Assembly (NCBI RefSeq): GCF_902167145.1
Contig: NC_050101.1
Location: forward strand, 118,263,789-118,327,788
Source of the DNA: Zea mays
Lineage: Eukaryota; Streptophyta; Magnoliopsida; Poales; Poaceae
Direction: 5' to 3'
DNA length: 64,000 bases
Shown: positions 22,924 through 35,846 of the stretch, piece after piece
Layout: every line of letters begins with the position of its first letter
Position numbering within the stretch: the first letter of the stretch is position 1
Translations under genes and position numbers: made by a program
Notes under the pieces: model-generated
Databases searched by the model: none
Told to the model about the DNA's origin: nothing
The model's input: the letters and a program-made list of their open reading frames with translations, nothing else

Positions 22924-25032
22924 TCACTTCCCTTTCGGGATCCAAACCTTCTTAGTGCTTTTCATGGTTGAAATTATCTCCTTTGGCACCCAGATGCGTT
23001 TGGCCCCCTTTCCTTTGTTGGCTTGCTTGTTGGCCTTGATTGCTATCACCTTTCCGTTCTTTTTCTTCTTGATCAAATATGGTGTAGCATCCTTTTTGTT
23101 CACCTTTTTGATGTAGGTGTTTGAGATTTTGCTTGATGGCTTTTGCTTGAGCTTTTGTCTTTGTTTATCCCCGGTCATCGCCTTGCATTGGAAAGACTTG
23201 TGGCCTTCCTTGTGGCACAGCCTACAAATCACAGTTTCTCCCTCCATAGGCTTGTTCACTCCCGCAGTGGTGTTATCCTGTGGAGGTTGGATTTGTTTGG
23301 CTTTGCCTTTCTTGTTATACAAGGCCTTGCCAAGGCGAGCCACTTCTTGCTTTAATTGTTCATTTTCCTTTGCAACCTCATCCGAACATGTCTCTACAAC
23401 AATATTCTCAACAACGACTTGGTTGCAGGGGTTAGAATCATCAATTAAATCAAAGCAGGAAGTAGAAGCATCTTTCTTAATTATTTCAGGTATTTCAACT
23501 AAAGATGCTGCTGGGGTGCTACCAATGTTTTCTAGCTTAGTAGTTAGCTCATTATTGTGTATGCTAAGAATTTCCATTTTCTCTAGCAAATTTTCAATAG
23601 CTTCTTGGGAGCTAGCTAACTTAGCCTTAAGTTTTTCATTCTTTTTAATAAGGCTATCATCGGTAGCAGTGGATGGAGCACTAGATTCTAATAGCTCAAT
23701 TTTAGTTGATAGCTCACTATTTAAGTTTGCAAAAGTTTCAAATTTTTCTAGCAAACCTTTGTAATCATTTTGAGAGCTAACCAACTTATTTTTCAAAGTT
23801 TTAAGTTGAGCTTTTTGCTTAGTGCAAACATCCTAGAAAAATTCTACGACTTCCGCAAGCTCATCTAGAGAGGGCTTTCCCTCACCTTCATCATCAGTAC
23901 TACTTTCATCACTAGAGGATGGAATGCTTTTGTTACCTCTTGCCATAAGGCATTTGTGTGATGACCGTGATGATCGTGACGAGGACCGGTGGCTGCGCGT
24001 CCTTGGAGGTTCATCTTCACTTGAAGAATCATCCCAAGTTCTAACACTTGTTAGCGCCTTGCCTTTGCTCCTCTCCTTTTTGGGTTTGGCCATATTTGGA
24101 TAGTTGTCCCTGAAGTGGCCCTTCTCCCCACATGCGAAGCATCCTCTCTTCCTTTGCTTTTTCCTGTCAATGTTAAAGAGAAGATCCTCGACCTGCAGGG
24201 GCACACCCATTAGATTAATCTTGCGGATCATCCTCATTACCTTTCCGACGCGTCGGATTGTTTCTTCGTCCTCGGAGGATGATGTGCATGGTTGATTGTC
24301 TTCATCATCATCACTTTCTTCTTCTTCTTCCTCTTCTTCGCTTGAGGAACTTGGAGTGGGAGCCTTCTTTTTGCCCTTCCTTTCATCACATGCAAAAGCA
24401 TATGGTCTTGAGGAAGTTGGCTCCTCTCCCCGACTCATTTTTCGCGACATCTCAAAAGCCGCGATTTTCCCAATCACGATGGTCGGGGTCATGTTGCTCA
24501 AGTCCTCCATGTTGTGAAGGATGGTGATGATGCTCCCATATCTTTGTTGTGGTAGTAGGGATATAATCTTCCTCACAATATCCGCATCACCTAGCTTATT
24601 AATGCCAATAGAATTGAGCTCATTGATTATTAGATTCAAACGAGAATACATGTCTCTAACAAGCTCATCATCTTTCATAGCAAAAGAATTATACTCATTT
24701 AAGACTAGGCAATGTTTTTGCTCACGGACATTGGATGTGCCGTCATGGAGCTCATGCAATTTTAGCCAAATCTCATTAGCAGTTTTCAAGGTAAATACTT
24801 GATTAAAAATATTCATGCTAAGAGATTCATACAAGCAATTCTTGGCTCTAGCATTTAAATGAATTTCTTTTTCCTCACTCGTGGTGGGTTTCTCGGGATT
24901 CTTGAGGGGTTTCATCCTGTCACGAGTGACTCTCCAAACACCTAGATCAACGGCCTCTAGGTAACAAGCCATTCTAGCACTATAATATGGGAAGTTAGTG
25001 CCGTCGAAGTGTGGTGGCCTATGGGTATCCAT
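22924..25032 (-). pseudogene. Sirevirus gag with one in-frame stop
   Basis: The frame starts at 25032 (MDTHRPPHFDGTNFPYYSAR, the copia gag UBN2-type start) and runs to 22924. It is interrupted by TAG at 23833-23835 where the frame is otherwise continuous, consistent with a Gln-to-stop change. The first part has an acidic Ser/Glu tract and a zinc knuckle CFACGEKGHFRDNY whose last ligand is Tyr instead of Cys. The second part is a coiled coil followed by an intact knuckle CRLCHKEGHKSFQC and a lysine-rich tail. A gag with two knuckles and a coiled coil fits the Sirevirus lineage. The stop would separate the two knuckles. Confidence 0.88.
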
Positions 25033-25099
25033 CCCTTCCTCTAAAACGCGTCGGCTCTTTTAGCGGTGAAGCTAAAGCGTTTCAAATGAGCCAAACCGG

Positions 25100-25111
25100 G
25101 CTCCGATACCA
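25100..25111 (-). other. Primer-binding site, initiator tRNA-Met type
   Basis: On the minus strand TGGTATCGGAGC follows the LTR after two bases. The usual plant copia PBS is TGGTATCAGAGC, so one base differs. Confidence 0.85.
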
Positions 25112-25113
25112 CT

Positions 25114-26527
25114 TGTAGGAAACGGGTGACGCCTAAGAGGGGGGGTGAATTAGGACTTCTAAAACTTTTACTAAACTAGGCCACAATTAAATCCCTAGAG
25201 CAAAACCTATGCAAGTAATCAAAACTAGAATGTGCAAACTAGGTTTTGTCTAAGTGTTGCTATCTCTACCGCAAAAGGCTAAGTTTCAATCTACACTAAA
25301 TAAGTATGACTACAAGATTGAAACTTAAATGCTTAATATAAATGCGGAATGTAAAGAGCTAAGTAGAGAAGCAAACTCTCGTGGATGACGCCGATATTTT
25401 TACCGAGGTATCCGGAACCACGCAAGGTCCCGACTAATCCTCGTTGGTGCCCCTACGCAAAGGGAAGCCCACGCGAGGGCCAAGCACCACGGTCGAGTAA
25501 CTCCGTAGAGAGCCGCGGGCCTTCTCCACGCTCAAGTGGTGCTCCGCTTCCGGCTCCTCTCGGACGCTCCCCGTCGTCTCCACTATCGAGCTTCCGGCCG
25601 AAACGCCGCGGGCCTCGTTCCCTCCGGTACACGATGGCGGCCGTGACACAAACGCGGTTGTCACGGTCTCGCAAGACTCTCGCCCCACTCGGTACAATTA
25701 CAACGACTCACGCAAGAGCCGAGGGGTTGTGAGGTTTATCTAAACTCACTCAACAATCTAGGGTTCACCTAGAGCAAGCGCTAAAGCGGTCTAACTAACC
25801 TAAGCACTTCGCAAAGCACCTATGCTAATCACCGAGTGATTCTATTAAGCACTTGGGTCTTTGAGCTCTTGGAAATATGCACTATGTGTCTTGGTATGTT
25901 GCTTGGGCTCTCAGACTTGAGAATGGCCAGTTGGGGTGGTATTTATAGCCTCCACACCCCAAACTAGCCGTTGGACAGAAAGTAGCAGCTTTCTGTCGTC
26001 GGGTGCACCGGACAGTCCGGTGCACCACCGGACACTGCACAGTAGATGTCCGGTGCACGCCACGTCAGCCGACCGTTGGCGTCTGTAGCAGTCGACCGTT
26101 GGATCCGACCGTTGCCGTCTGCCCGTTGGCACACCGGACAATCCGGTGCACACCGGACAGTCCGGTGCTACAGCCAGAGAGCGCCTGTCTGCGGCCTCTC
26201 TGCGCAGACTGTCTGGTGCCTCACCGGACAGTCCGGTGCACACCGGACATCAATGTCCGGTGCGCCACCAGGCGCTGGCTGACAGCCCGTTTCTTGGATT
26301 CCTTTGCTGATTTCTTCGGGCTTCTTTTGTTCTTGAGTATTGGACTCCTATGCATCTTTTTATGTCTTCTTTTGAGGTGTTGCATCCTCATTGCCTTGGT
26401 CCAATTCTCTTCGCACCCTGTGAACTATAATTATAAACACTAGCAAATATATTAGTCCACAGGTTGTGTTAATCATCAAACACCAAAACTCAATTAGCCA
26501 AATGGCCCGGGGTCCATTTTCCTTACA
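25114..26527 (-). repeat. 5' LTR of the Sirevirus (1414 bp)
   Basis: Same boundaries as the left LTR and near-identical sequence. It is preceded on the plus strand by the PBS complement. It includes the CCGGACAGTCCGG palindrome cluster near 26008-26265. Confidence 0.93.
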
Positions 26528-27178
26528 CGCCAGCGGCACAACGAGGAGCAACAAAAGCGCTCAGACGCAGGAGCCAGCCTCTAGCGCCACGGGGGAAGTA
26601 GTAGGGGGAACTATGGTGTTGATGGTTACGGTGGTTGTGGTTTGTTGAGCAACTAATACAGTGGTGCCGGCAGTAGTGATCGGAGTCAGAGTAGAGGAGG
26701 GAGGAGGAAGCAAGGGTGAAGTTGGGTGGGGATCGGATTCCGAGTCGACCTCGCGCACATAGAAGAATGGGCACGTGTCCATGGCACGCTGCATATGTTG
26801 CATGTTGCTCTAGCGAGGGAGAAGAATGGGGAGGGAGGGGATTTCGAGTCGACCTCGTGCACATAGAAGAATGGGCACGCGTCCATGGCACGCTGCATAT
26901 GTTGCATGTTGATCTAGCGAGGGAGAAGAATGAGGAGGGAGGAGAGCAAGGAGGAAGAAGGGGTAAAATGGGCAATGTTAATGTACATTACACACGTGGG
27001 TGTAGATAATGGTTGAGGCCAAATTTTTAAAACTAGTAATGCAGCCACTGTGTATTATGAATTATAATGACATCTTCAGAAAACTTGATTTTTGTAATAG
27101 CATATATCTAAAAAAACCAAAACCAGAAAGAAAAAGGAAGAAATGGGATGTGGATGGTGCTCACCCGATGGCCGACAC
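26528..27178. other. Sequence between Sirevirus and solo LTR
   Basis: Contains a 104-bp tandem duplication (listed separately). Frames here are repetitive shadows of that duplication and no gene is supported. Confidence 0.5.
26741..26948. repeat. 104-bp tandem duplication
   Basis: CGAGTCGACCTCG, AGAAGAATGGGCACG and GGCACGCTGCATATG recur in the same order at 26741-26844 and 26845-26948 with few differences. Confidence 0.9.
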
Positions 27179-28701
27179 TGAAAGTTGCCTAGAGAGGGTG
27201 AATAGGCGTAATTTGAAATTTACAACTTTAAACACACACCACAAGCCGGGGTTAGCGTTAGAACTAAAATCAAGTCCGGGAGAGGGGGAAAACAAATCAA
27301 ATGAGAATCAAGCGGATGAACACGATGATTTGTTTTACCGAGGTTCGGTTCCAAAGAACCTAGTCTTTGTTGAGGAGGTCACAAAGATCGGGTCTATTTC
27401 AACATTTTCCCTCTCTCAAACGGTCACTTAGATCGAGTGAGCCTTCTTCCTTAATCTCACGGGCCACTAAGACCCCGCAAGGACCATCACACAGTTGGTG
27501 TCTCTTGCCTCGTTTACAAAGCACTTGAGAATAAGAATGGGAAAAGAAAAAGGTCAAGCCAAGCAACAAGAGCAACAAAAGAACACAAGAACACCCTCTC
27601 TCAAGTATTAGGGCCCGTTTGTTTCCTTTCATTTTGAGGATTTGGAATCTTACTATTGGAATAGACTATTTTTTAGAATGTGACATTCCACCACTTTCCA
27701 AAGTTATCATATAAGCCTATCTCAAATTCATGGGGTGAGAGATGAAAATTGATTCTATAGATTTACATGCTATTTTTCCGATGTACAACTTATAGCACAC
27801 TCTTCTACTTGCTTCGTTATAACATGAATGTAGTATACAACTATCTCTGTCATATGATTTAAGATAATATACAAATATATTACATATATAAATATATAAA
27901 TTTGATTAATTTTGTCTAAATTATAATTATTAAAACGGAATTCAATTCCAACGAAACAAACGGGACCTAATGGATTTTGAGTGAATTTGGAGGCTAAGAG
28001 AGGATTCAATCTATTTGATGTGTCTTGAAGTGGAGTCTTTTGCTCTTGTATTGAATGAGATGTTTGGAATGCTTGGATAGATATGAATGAGGTGGTTGGA
28101 GTTATTTATAGCCCCCAACCAATTCCATAGCCGTTGAGGACGCTGCTGGCGATGGGCACACTGGACAGTCCGGTGCGCCACCGAACATACATTGTTCAGT
28201 GTCCGGTGCGCCGCCACGTCACCCAACCATTAGGGTTCGGAACGAAGTCGACCGTTGGAGCTTTGTCTTCTTGCGGCACCGGACAGTCCGGTGCCCCTCT
28301 GACTTCTTGCTCTGACTTCTGCGTTGCACTGTTGACTTGTCAGAGTCGACCGTTGCGCGCAAATAGCCGTTGCTCCGCTGGCTCACCGGACAGTCCGGTG
28401 AATTATAGCGGAGCGCGCCTGCGTTTTCCCGAGAGTGGTTGGTTGACACTTGTACGGTCCTGGTGCACCGGACACTATCTGGTGGCACACCGGACAGTCC
28501 GGTGCGCCAACCCACAGCACACTAAAGTTCTTTGCTCCGTCTCAAATTGAGTCCCTAACTTGATCCTTTTATTTGTTTGTGTTGAACCTTATGCACCTGT
28601 AATACATGAAATCTAGAGCAAACTAATTAGCCCAAGTGTTTGTGTTGACTTTCAACCACCAAAATTAATTATAGAAAATGGTTAACCATATTTCCCTTTC
28701 A
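27179..28701 (-). mobile_element. Solo LTR of a Sirevirus-like copia element
   Basis: Plus-strand ends TGAAAGTTGCC and TTTCCCTTTCA, with near-identical 5-bp flanks GACAC (27174-27178) and GACGC (28702-28706). It shows the GAGAGGGTGAATAGG start and the palindromic ACCGGACAGTCCGGTG motifs of the Sirevirus at 20100-26527, in the same orientation. No internal region is present. A MITE is nested at 27611-27967. Confidence 0.82.
27611..27967. mobile_element. MITE nested in the solo LTR (357 bp)
   Basis: GGGCCCGTTTGTTTC and GAAACAAACGGGACC are terminal inverted repeats enclosing an AT-rich core. The flanks are TTA and TAA, so the exact target duplication is unresolved. Confidence 0.75.
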
Positions 28702-28706
28702 GACGC

Positions 28707-29880
28707 CATGCGGACATCCGCGAAATTACGACGTGTGGACAAGTATCAACATAGCTTCGCTAACGAGCGTTGGCTCGGTATTGAACACGTCTCCACAAAT
28801 GTCCAAACGGGTCGGGCCTAACATGCGGTCTGTGGCACAACACACTTTTAGTGAGTATGGCACGACCTGTTGCCTACCAGGTCCATGTCGGCCTGGTCTA
28901 GTCAGCGTGTCATGCCTAGGCCTTAGGTGCAGCACGACAGGCTAGGCTCGACATGTTCCAGTTTTTTTTTATTTTTCATACAAATACCCATATTATACTT
29001 GAATATAGAGTATAAAACAAAAAACATGTTTGTTTTGTTGGTTATGTAGGTGTAAATATGTGTTTAAAGCTAATAAATATGGTTCAAACCCTTATATTTT
29101 TGCCACTTAAATGACATGGACGGTTATAGGCCCGTTAGACCCCGTTAGGCCTAGGGCCGGCCTGACACGATTACTAGCCCTGCGGGCCGGGCGTACGCCT
29201 CGCTTGTGGCCCTTGGACCGGCACGGCATGACCCGCTAGCCAATTTGAGTTAGGTCGACACTCCCCCAATTCGTGTCGGGCCTAGCTGTAACTAGGCTAG
29301 GCCTATTTTGCACGGTAGACTATACTATTAATATAGTGGAGTTTAAAATGAGAGATAAAAATAAGTAAGTTGATGGAAATAGTCATAGCTAATGGGGCAA
29401 GCATGCACTGAAATGAGGCCGGTGCCAACGACGGTGTTTACTGTCCGGTGATGTGATCAGCCGATTTGTTAGTATTGGACACCACAGTGCCAGCGTTAAC
29501 CGGCGTGTGCGAGGTTGATGGCATCATTGACCGGTCAGTTGGATCGGCACTAACCATGTTAGGATCGGGAGCGGTCGGTAATGACAGTAGGTATCGTCCG
29601 TCGTGCTGGTACCGTGGTCAACAGGCGCAGTCGGTTGTCATGTGGTGCTTTTTGATTGGTTCATTCTATTTTTTTAACTAAAAGTTATTAAAATTAAAAT
29701 TAAAAAATGGCAGAACCTCTTAGCTTATTCACACAACCCTTACTTCAAATATATATACTACCTTATCATTCTTTTCTCATATTTGTTTCATTTGAATCAA
29801 CTATTCTTCTGATGTCTTCGCCCGGCTCTGACATCAACATGATTGAAGAAGAGTTGTTCGAATTATTGCAGTAATAAATA
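28707..29880. other. Gene-free stretch with GGCC-rich repeats
   Basis: 28790-29330 contains many GGGCC/GGCCC, CTAGGC and GGCACGGC motifs reminiscent of a degenerate MITE, but I could not define ends. From 29700 the sequence may be the 5' part of the PIF relic. No gene was seen. Confidence 0.45.
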
Positions 29881-30475
29881 ATGCAACAAGTAGTGGAGAT
29901 TGACGTTGAGTCTTCCACATTGAGCCTACGATCGAGGCAATGTTGGAGGTACATCGATTGGAACTGTGAAGCCACCCACAACCAGTTGATGCACAACTAC
30001 TTCACTTACCCATGTGTCTACTCCGCCACTCTATTTTCGTCAAATGTACCGTATGCGAAGGAGCCATTTCCTTCCCATCTTGAAGACGTTGGTGAGAACT
30101 CCCTCTACTTAACTCTTCGAACTAACGTAGTCAATCGTAATGGATTCTCCCCTCACCATAAGTGCACAGCTGCCCTACGTATGCTTGCGTACGGTAGTAT
30201 TGCTCACTCCATCGATGAGTACATCAAAATGGGGAAAGGCTTTGCTTTAGAGTGTCTTGAACTTTTTGTAGAAGTGTTATCGAATGTTTTGGACCAGAGT
30301 ACATGTATCATCCCACTATTGATGACCTTAGGCGTCTATTAGCTAACAAGGTGGAAATAAGATTCCTTGGTATGATAGAGAGTATAGATTGCATGCATTG
30401 GAAGTGGAGGGTTGTCCTATTGGATGGAGATAATAGTTCACAAGATAGAAGATTGTATCCTCGATTATCATGCTC

Positions 30476-30985
30476 GGGTAGGGATTACAATGGGTCGAGG
30501 TCGGATCGGGTGGAGCAAAAACTCGCCCGAGGTCACACATGTGAAGTCTATCTACCTAAACCCGCCTAGGATCACACCCGCGGATGCAATTCCAAACCCG
30601 AACATGTTTGGTTTTTAGGTGGGTTTTAGGTCACCCACAGGTTTTTACCCAACGTACATTTTTAAACAATAATTCAACTATAATCAATTAAGTACTAGCA
30701 ATAATTGAGTTATAACTACGAATTTTAAGCATTCTCACGTCGAGCTGTAACAAAACATTTCATGAATCATTAGCTAAGTTACTTATTCAAAATAATTATT
30801 ATTGCATCTTAATCATTTTTGTGCAAAACAATGAATCAAATTTTGGGTCAAGTGCAGGTCGCCCACAGGTTGAAATAGAAACCCACACCCACACCCGTGA
30901 AACTTCAGGTCGAGTGCGGGTGCAACTACAAGTCAAAATCTTCACTTGTACCCATTAGGGTCCAGGTATGCGGATTAAATTGACA
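30476..30985. mobile_element. hAT-like MITE inside the PIF relic
   Basis: Transposase text is interrupted after SIIML and resumes at a valine-alanine-serine stretch at 30986. The insert begins TAGGGATTACAATGGG and ends ATTGACATCCCA, an imperfect inverted repeat. The flanks ATGCTCGG and ATGATCAA agree at 5 of 8 bases. Internal CACCCAC/GTGGGT-rich sequence has no coding capacity. Confidence 0.6.
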
Positions 30986-31681
30986 TCCCAATGATCAAGG
31001 TTGTTGCCTCATTTTACTTGTGGATCTGGCATGATTTTTCTGGGTGGCAGGATCAAACAATGATATGAATGTGCTCAACCAATCACCATTGTTCACTGAC
31101 GTACTTAGGGGGAAGCACCAAAGTTTTGCTAGGCGCTAGGCGGAATCTAGGCGATGACCCTTAGCCTAGGGCCTAGTCCAGCCTAGGCTAGCGTAGGCGA
31201 TGCTAGGCGTTTTGCCAACTTATATAATATATACATTTATAGATAAAAATAGGGAAGGACCAGTAGACATACCTTAGGTCCTTTGTCCTTGCAGATCTGC
31301 TGATCACTGAATCCTTAAGCATTACTGCAATAGAAGTGGACAACACTTTTAGATGCAATTGGGCATCAATACAAGTGATAAAAAATTAGGAAATAGCAAG
31401 TTAGGTACTTATCTGAGGTCTGACCCTTCTCCCATCCATTAAGTACTAATCAGCAGCATAGGATAGTCTTTAGAAATCACAAATATGAAGGGACAGCAGA
31501 CAGCAACACATATAAAATGCATAGCAGACTAGCAGTAGACAGTAGCAGTACATTACATCACATGATTCAGTTCTCACAAGTCACAACACAAAACACAAGC
31601 ACACAACAGGAGTTCTAAGTTCACAAGTTAAAGATACATGGATGCATAATAAAAGCTACATGACATGAAGCTGGCTCACAC

Positions 31682-34600
31682 TTAGGGTTCATCCATCTCA
31701 TACTCATCCTCATCTTTATCAAACTCTTCTTCTTCGGACTCAAACTCTTCTTCATTGAGCTCTCTCACCCTTGCACTTCTACGCAGCTCTAGTTGTTCTT
31801 CTGCTCCCACCGCATCTCCAAGCATAGACCAAGGTATCCCTGCACCTTCCATGACTTCTTCCTCATCTTCGTCATCTCTAAAGGAAACTAATGCACAATC
31901 ATCTCCATTCTCTTGGAGGAAACCTTGAGCTTTAGTTGTATCACTAGACAAGAGAACATCAATAATTTTCTTGGGCTTGATCTTTGCTCTCTTATTTTTT
32001 TTCTTGAATATGCAGGAGATCTGCGTATTTTTGTATTAAGAAGAAGAAAAAGGGATGAAACCCCAAAACACGAGCAACAGACTTACAGACACACACCACC
32101 ATTCACACCACTCCTAAGACAACTCCTCTAGATGGAAGAGAGAGAGAGCTTTAGCGCCAGCCAAACGCCAGCACATCATCTCCTCCCTTGCTGACGAGAG
32201 GGCGATAACACCACTTGGGCTACAACCATCAAACACACACCTATTTCTATGCTTCCATATCGACCACGCACCCAAAATGAACAACGAGTTGAAACCCTCC
32301 GACAAAGGCTTGCCCACCAACTCAGCACTCTTCTCCCACCAGGAGTCAAAGTAGCTATCCCCTGTAGATGGACAGAGCACCTGGAAGTCCCCCGACCGAA
32401 GGAGAAGAAACCAAAACTGATTTGCAAAGCTGCACTTGACCAACAAATGATTAATGGTCTCATCGGCCTGGTCACAGAGCGGACAGCAGACGGGGTGGTC
32501 CAGCCCTCTTATAGCCAACCTGTCAACTGTCCAGCATAATTCAACGAGCCACAGAAAAAATTTGCATTTCCCCGGAGCCCAAGACTTCCAAATCCGCTCA
32601 GTCGGCCCAAAATCAACTGCTCCAAGGAGAAGAACTTTGTAGGCGAACTAGAAGAGTAGTCCCCCAAAGCATTGAACTTCCAAATATGCTTATCCGGAAT
32701 ACCAGGTTGAAGAACTAGACCTTCCAACAGGTCACAAAGATCTAGAACCTGCGCAAACGCCCTAACTGAAAGCGCACCCCTTATGTCAGCCACCAAATTT
32801 AGATCAGTTAGAGCATCTTTCACCAACCTTTTGGAAGCAATACGCCTAGGAACATGCTCAAGAACCTCAGGTGCCACCTCTCCGATGCATCTACCGTTCA
32901 GCCACCGATCCTTCCAAAAAAGGATAACATTTCCATCACCCAAATCAGACACAACTGCAATATTGATCAAAGCCTGCACTGCTCCACAAGCCTGAACAGG
33001 GAGGACCGACCATGGCTTAGAGTGGCCAGTTTTTTGGAGCCAGGGCCACCTAGCCCGAAGAGCCACGCTCAACAGCCGCAGATCAGTGATCCCTAGCCCA
33101 CCCAAGTCTTTAGGCCTAGTAACCTTGCCCCACGCCACCAAACAGTGACCTCCATTGGCTTGTTTTCTTCCTTTCCAAAGGAAGCCTCTTCTTATCTTGT
33201 CAATATCTTTAACAGACCAGCTAGGGAGGTCCAAAGCCATGGCAGCATAGATCATTTTCGCTGTAAGAACAAACTAAACATACACAGGTCGACCTGCTTT
33301 TGTCATAAGGTCGGTCTTCCAACCCGGAAGCACACTAGTCGCTTTGTCCACCAATGCCTGCAACTGAACCTTTGAAAGCTTTCCCAAGGACAGAGGTAAA
33401 CCAAGATAATGACAAGGGAAATCTGAAAAGGGACATGAGAGACAATCTCGGACCCGCACCAAATCATCTTCGGTACAACGAATGGGGAACACACTACTTT
33501 TCTGGACATTAGTCTTGAGCCCCGATGCTTCCCCAAAAAGCCGAAGGATCTGTAGGATTAGATTTATGTCTGAAGCCACAGGCCTAAGAAAAACCACAGC
33601 GTCATCCCTTATTAATCAGAGATCTTTGCTCTCTTATTAATCAGCCTATTGTTGAATTGAATGTAGACCAACTTGTTGAGGCGGTCTGTAGTAAGCCTAT
33701 TTCTCTTCTTAGTGTGCACCTATAAATTAAAAATAAGAGCACTTTTAGTTGTGCAATTTTATTGTAATGTTGTTGTAATTTTGATAACATATAGGTACTA
33801 ACTCCATCAAACCCACTTCAATTTCTTTCACAACCATAAGAACTTGTTAAAGATAGGATCTTGGTAGCCATCTTTTGTAGAGCTGGTGTTTCAGTTCCAT
33901 AAAGCCGCCACCATGATGTTGAAATAAAAAAACCTCTCTATTAGTTAGTAGGTACAACAGATTGTTTGTTACAATGCTGAAATAAAAAACCTCTCTATCA
34001 GCAAACAACTGTTACCTAGATTATAATCAAAGTTTTCAAAAGTCCTTGCAAGCTTCTTGCTAAATGGGCCTTCTCTATTCTGAAACTTCTGGAGTTCGAT
34101 GTTGGCTGCATACAATTGATAAAATATTTTGTTATTTTGGGAACATCAAAGATTGATGGGTCAGCATAACTGTAGTGTGGATTCAACAAATAAGTTGTCA
34201 AATGAAATGAAGAATCAAGTCTTCCAGTCATCTTCTTCTCAATAACAGCAACATCCTTGAAACGGTTCTCAACATTGCTAAGGGCCTCTTTGACATGTCT
34301 CTTTGCCTTCAATAATTCTCCATATACAAAGCCCATGGATGGCTTCACATCTCCATCAACCAAACAGAGAACTTTGAACAATGGCGCAAAAACAGCCGAT
34401 GTCAACTTCACATCCTTCCAAAAGCTTGGATTCAATATAGTTGTTGTGACATTTTTCTCTTCTTTAATTTCACATCCTTTAGTGAGTCCCACCTACTATG
34501 AACCACCATCTTTCTTAGCTGGTCCTTCTTCTCTTGTATGTTGTCCAAAGTTAGATAGTTTGAAGCAAACCTAGTCACTCCTGGCCTTACTATCTCTTTC

Positions 34601-35846
34601 TTCTCAGTGAAGTATCTCATGCACTCTAGTGTTCTTGTGTGCCCATAGACAAATATGGTGAATGCCTTTGCTTGGTCAATCACCTTCTTGAACCGAGGCA
34701 TGTTGCCAATTCCTTGGAGCATCAAGTTAATTGTGTGAGTTGCACAAGAGGTCCAAAAGATATGTGGTCTCTTCACATGCAGTAGCTTCTTTGCTCCCAT
34801 GTTGTTAGAAGCATTGTCAGTCACAACTTGCACCACATCATCTGGACCAAAGTCTTCAATTGCTTTGTCCACTAGTTCAAAGATCACTTCACTTGTGTGT
34901 AACATCTCTGACATCTCTTTTGAGGAAATAAAACTAGTTCCATCAGCACAATTAGTGCACACATTCATTATGTTTCTCCTCTTCTTATCTGACCAAGCAT
35001 CGATCATAATGGAGCACTCATTCTTCATCTTCTCGGCTTCACGTTCTTGCAGCAAACTCTTGGTTCTTGCATATTCTTCTTCCAACAATCTCCCTCGCAG
35101 GTCAAACATAGTTGGAGGTTCAATTCCAGGCCCAAATTGTCCAGTTGCTTCACACATTTGCTTGAACTCATCGTTGTCACATGCATTGAATGATATTGCT
35201 ATCAATGTTACAAAAAAGTAAATTAGTGTTCAGTTGAGTACTACAGCAAGGAAATCTGATGAAATTGAAATCTGAAATTAAAAACAGCAAGGAAATTACC
35301 ATGGTTAAAGGCTCATCTTGCAATATATCTATGCACCCCATGTAATATTTCTTTCCAAAGTTCCTTGTTCAGCCTCTGTTGAGTCAAAGATTCAGATTTG
35401 GTTGTTGTAGGATCAATAGCTTTTGTCCATTTGTCCATGGGGCCTAATTTGTGAGGCTCTAAACTTCCAACACATGTCACTTCTTCTGATCCTCCAACCC
35501 TAGACACATGAACTTCCTCTTTAAGTTCTAGCTCACGAACAGTCTTCTCCTCCCTTTTCCTTTTTGCTTCATCTAGTGCTTTCTTGCACTTTTCTTGAGC
35601 CTCCAGCAACTTCTCTTTGGTGGTCTTCATGCCCTGACATTTCTTCGCATTCTTTTCTTCCTAGGCGATATGTTGCTTCAACCGATAAACCCCTCCACAC
35701 ATTTGCTTCTCACACAGTATGCACTTTACCTTGTCCTTGTTTATATCAACAAGAACCCCATACTCCCATCCCACATCATCTGAATTTCTTCTAAGGCCAC
35801 TAACTCCCTCTGGTGCACTTGCAGTTTCAGATTGACCCTCTGTCAT
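31682..35846 (-). pseudogene. hAT transposase (BED finger, DUF659), broken
   Basis: The minus-strand order is: BED-type finger CILCEKQMCGGVYRLKQH near 35710-35680; a basic linker with LGPMDKWTKAID; the DUF659 core at 35205-34432 (CSIMIDAWSDKKRRNIMNV, VVTDNASNNMGAKKLL, WTSCATHTINLML); a second block at 34492-34016; and an acidic C-terminal piece at 31951-31682. Visible lesions are TAG at 35661-35663, TGA at 35313-35315 (where the family usually has Trp), and a frameshift near 34460-34490. A LINE interrupts the gene between the last two pieces. Dead transposase. Confidence 0.88.
31997..33620 (-). mobile_element. 5'-truncated LINE in the hAT element, 18-bp TSD
   Basis: GATCTTTGCTCTCTTATT flanks it exactly (31979-31996 and 33621-33638). 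A poly-T run at the left is the complement of a poly-A tail. Minus-strand frames (33597-33274, 33255-32509, 32518-32114) cover the RT C-terminal half and the zf-RVT finger CPLCDQADETINHLLVKC, with frameshifts. Endonuclease and the start of RT are missing, a typical truncated retroposition. Confidence 0.93.

Larger units (their letters stand above)
20100..26527 (-). mobile_element. Non-autonomous Sirevirus (Ty1/copia), gag only, TSD CGCCA
   Basis: Complete element of 6428 bp with LTRs at 25114-26527 (5') and 20100-21530 (3'), flanked by identical CGCCA (20095-20099, 26528-26532). A tRNA-iMet-type PBS borders the right LTR, so it reads on the minus strand. Several CTCCCCCT motifs between 21533 and 22410 are the multiple polypurine tracts typical of Sireviruses. 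Only gag is present: protease, integrase, RT and RNase H are all absent from the 1.4 kb between gag and the 3' LTR. The two LTRs differ by one 20-bp repeat unit and a few substitutions. Confidence 0.93.

Noticed and set aside
28790..29330. GGGCC/GGCCC-rich block as a MITE
   Set aside because: No terminal inverted repeat or target duplication could be fixed.
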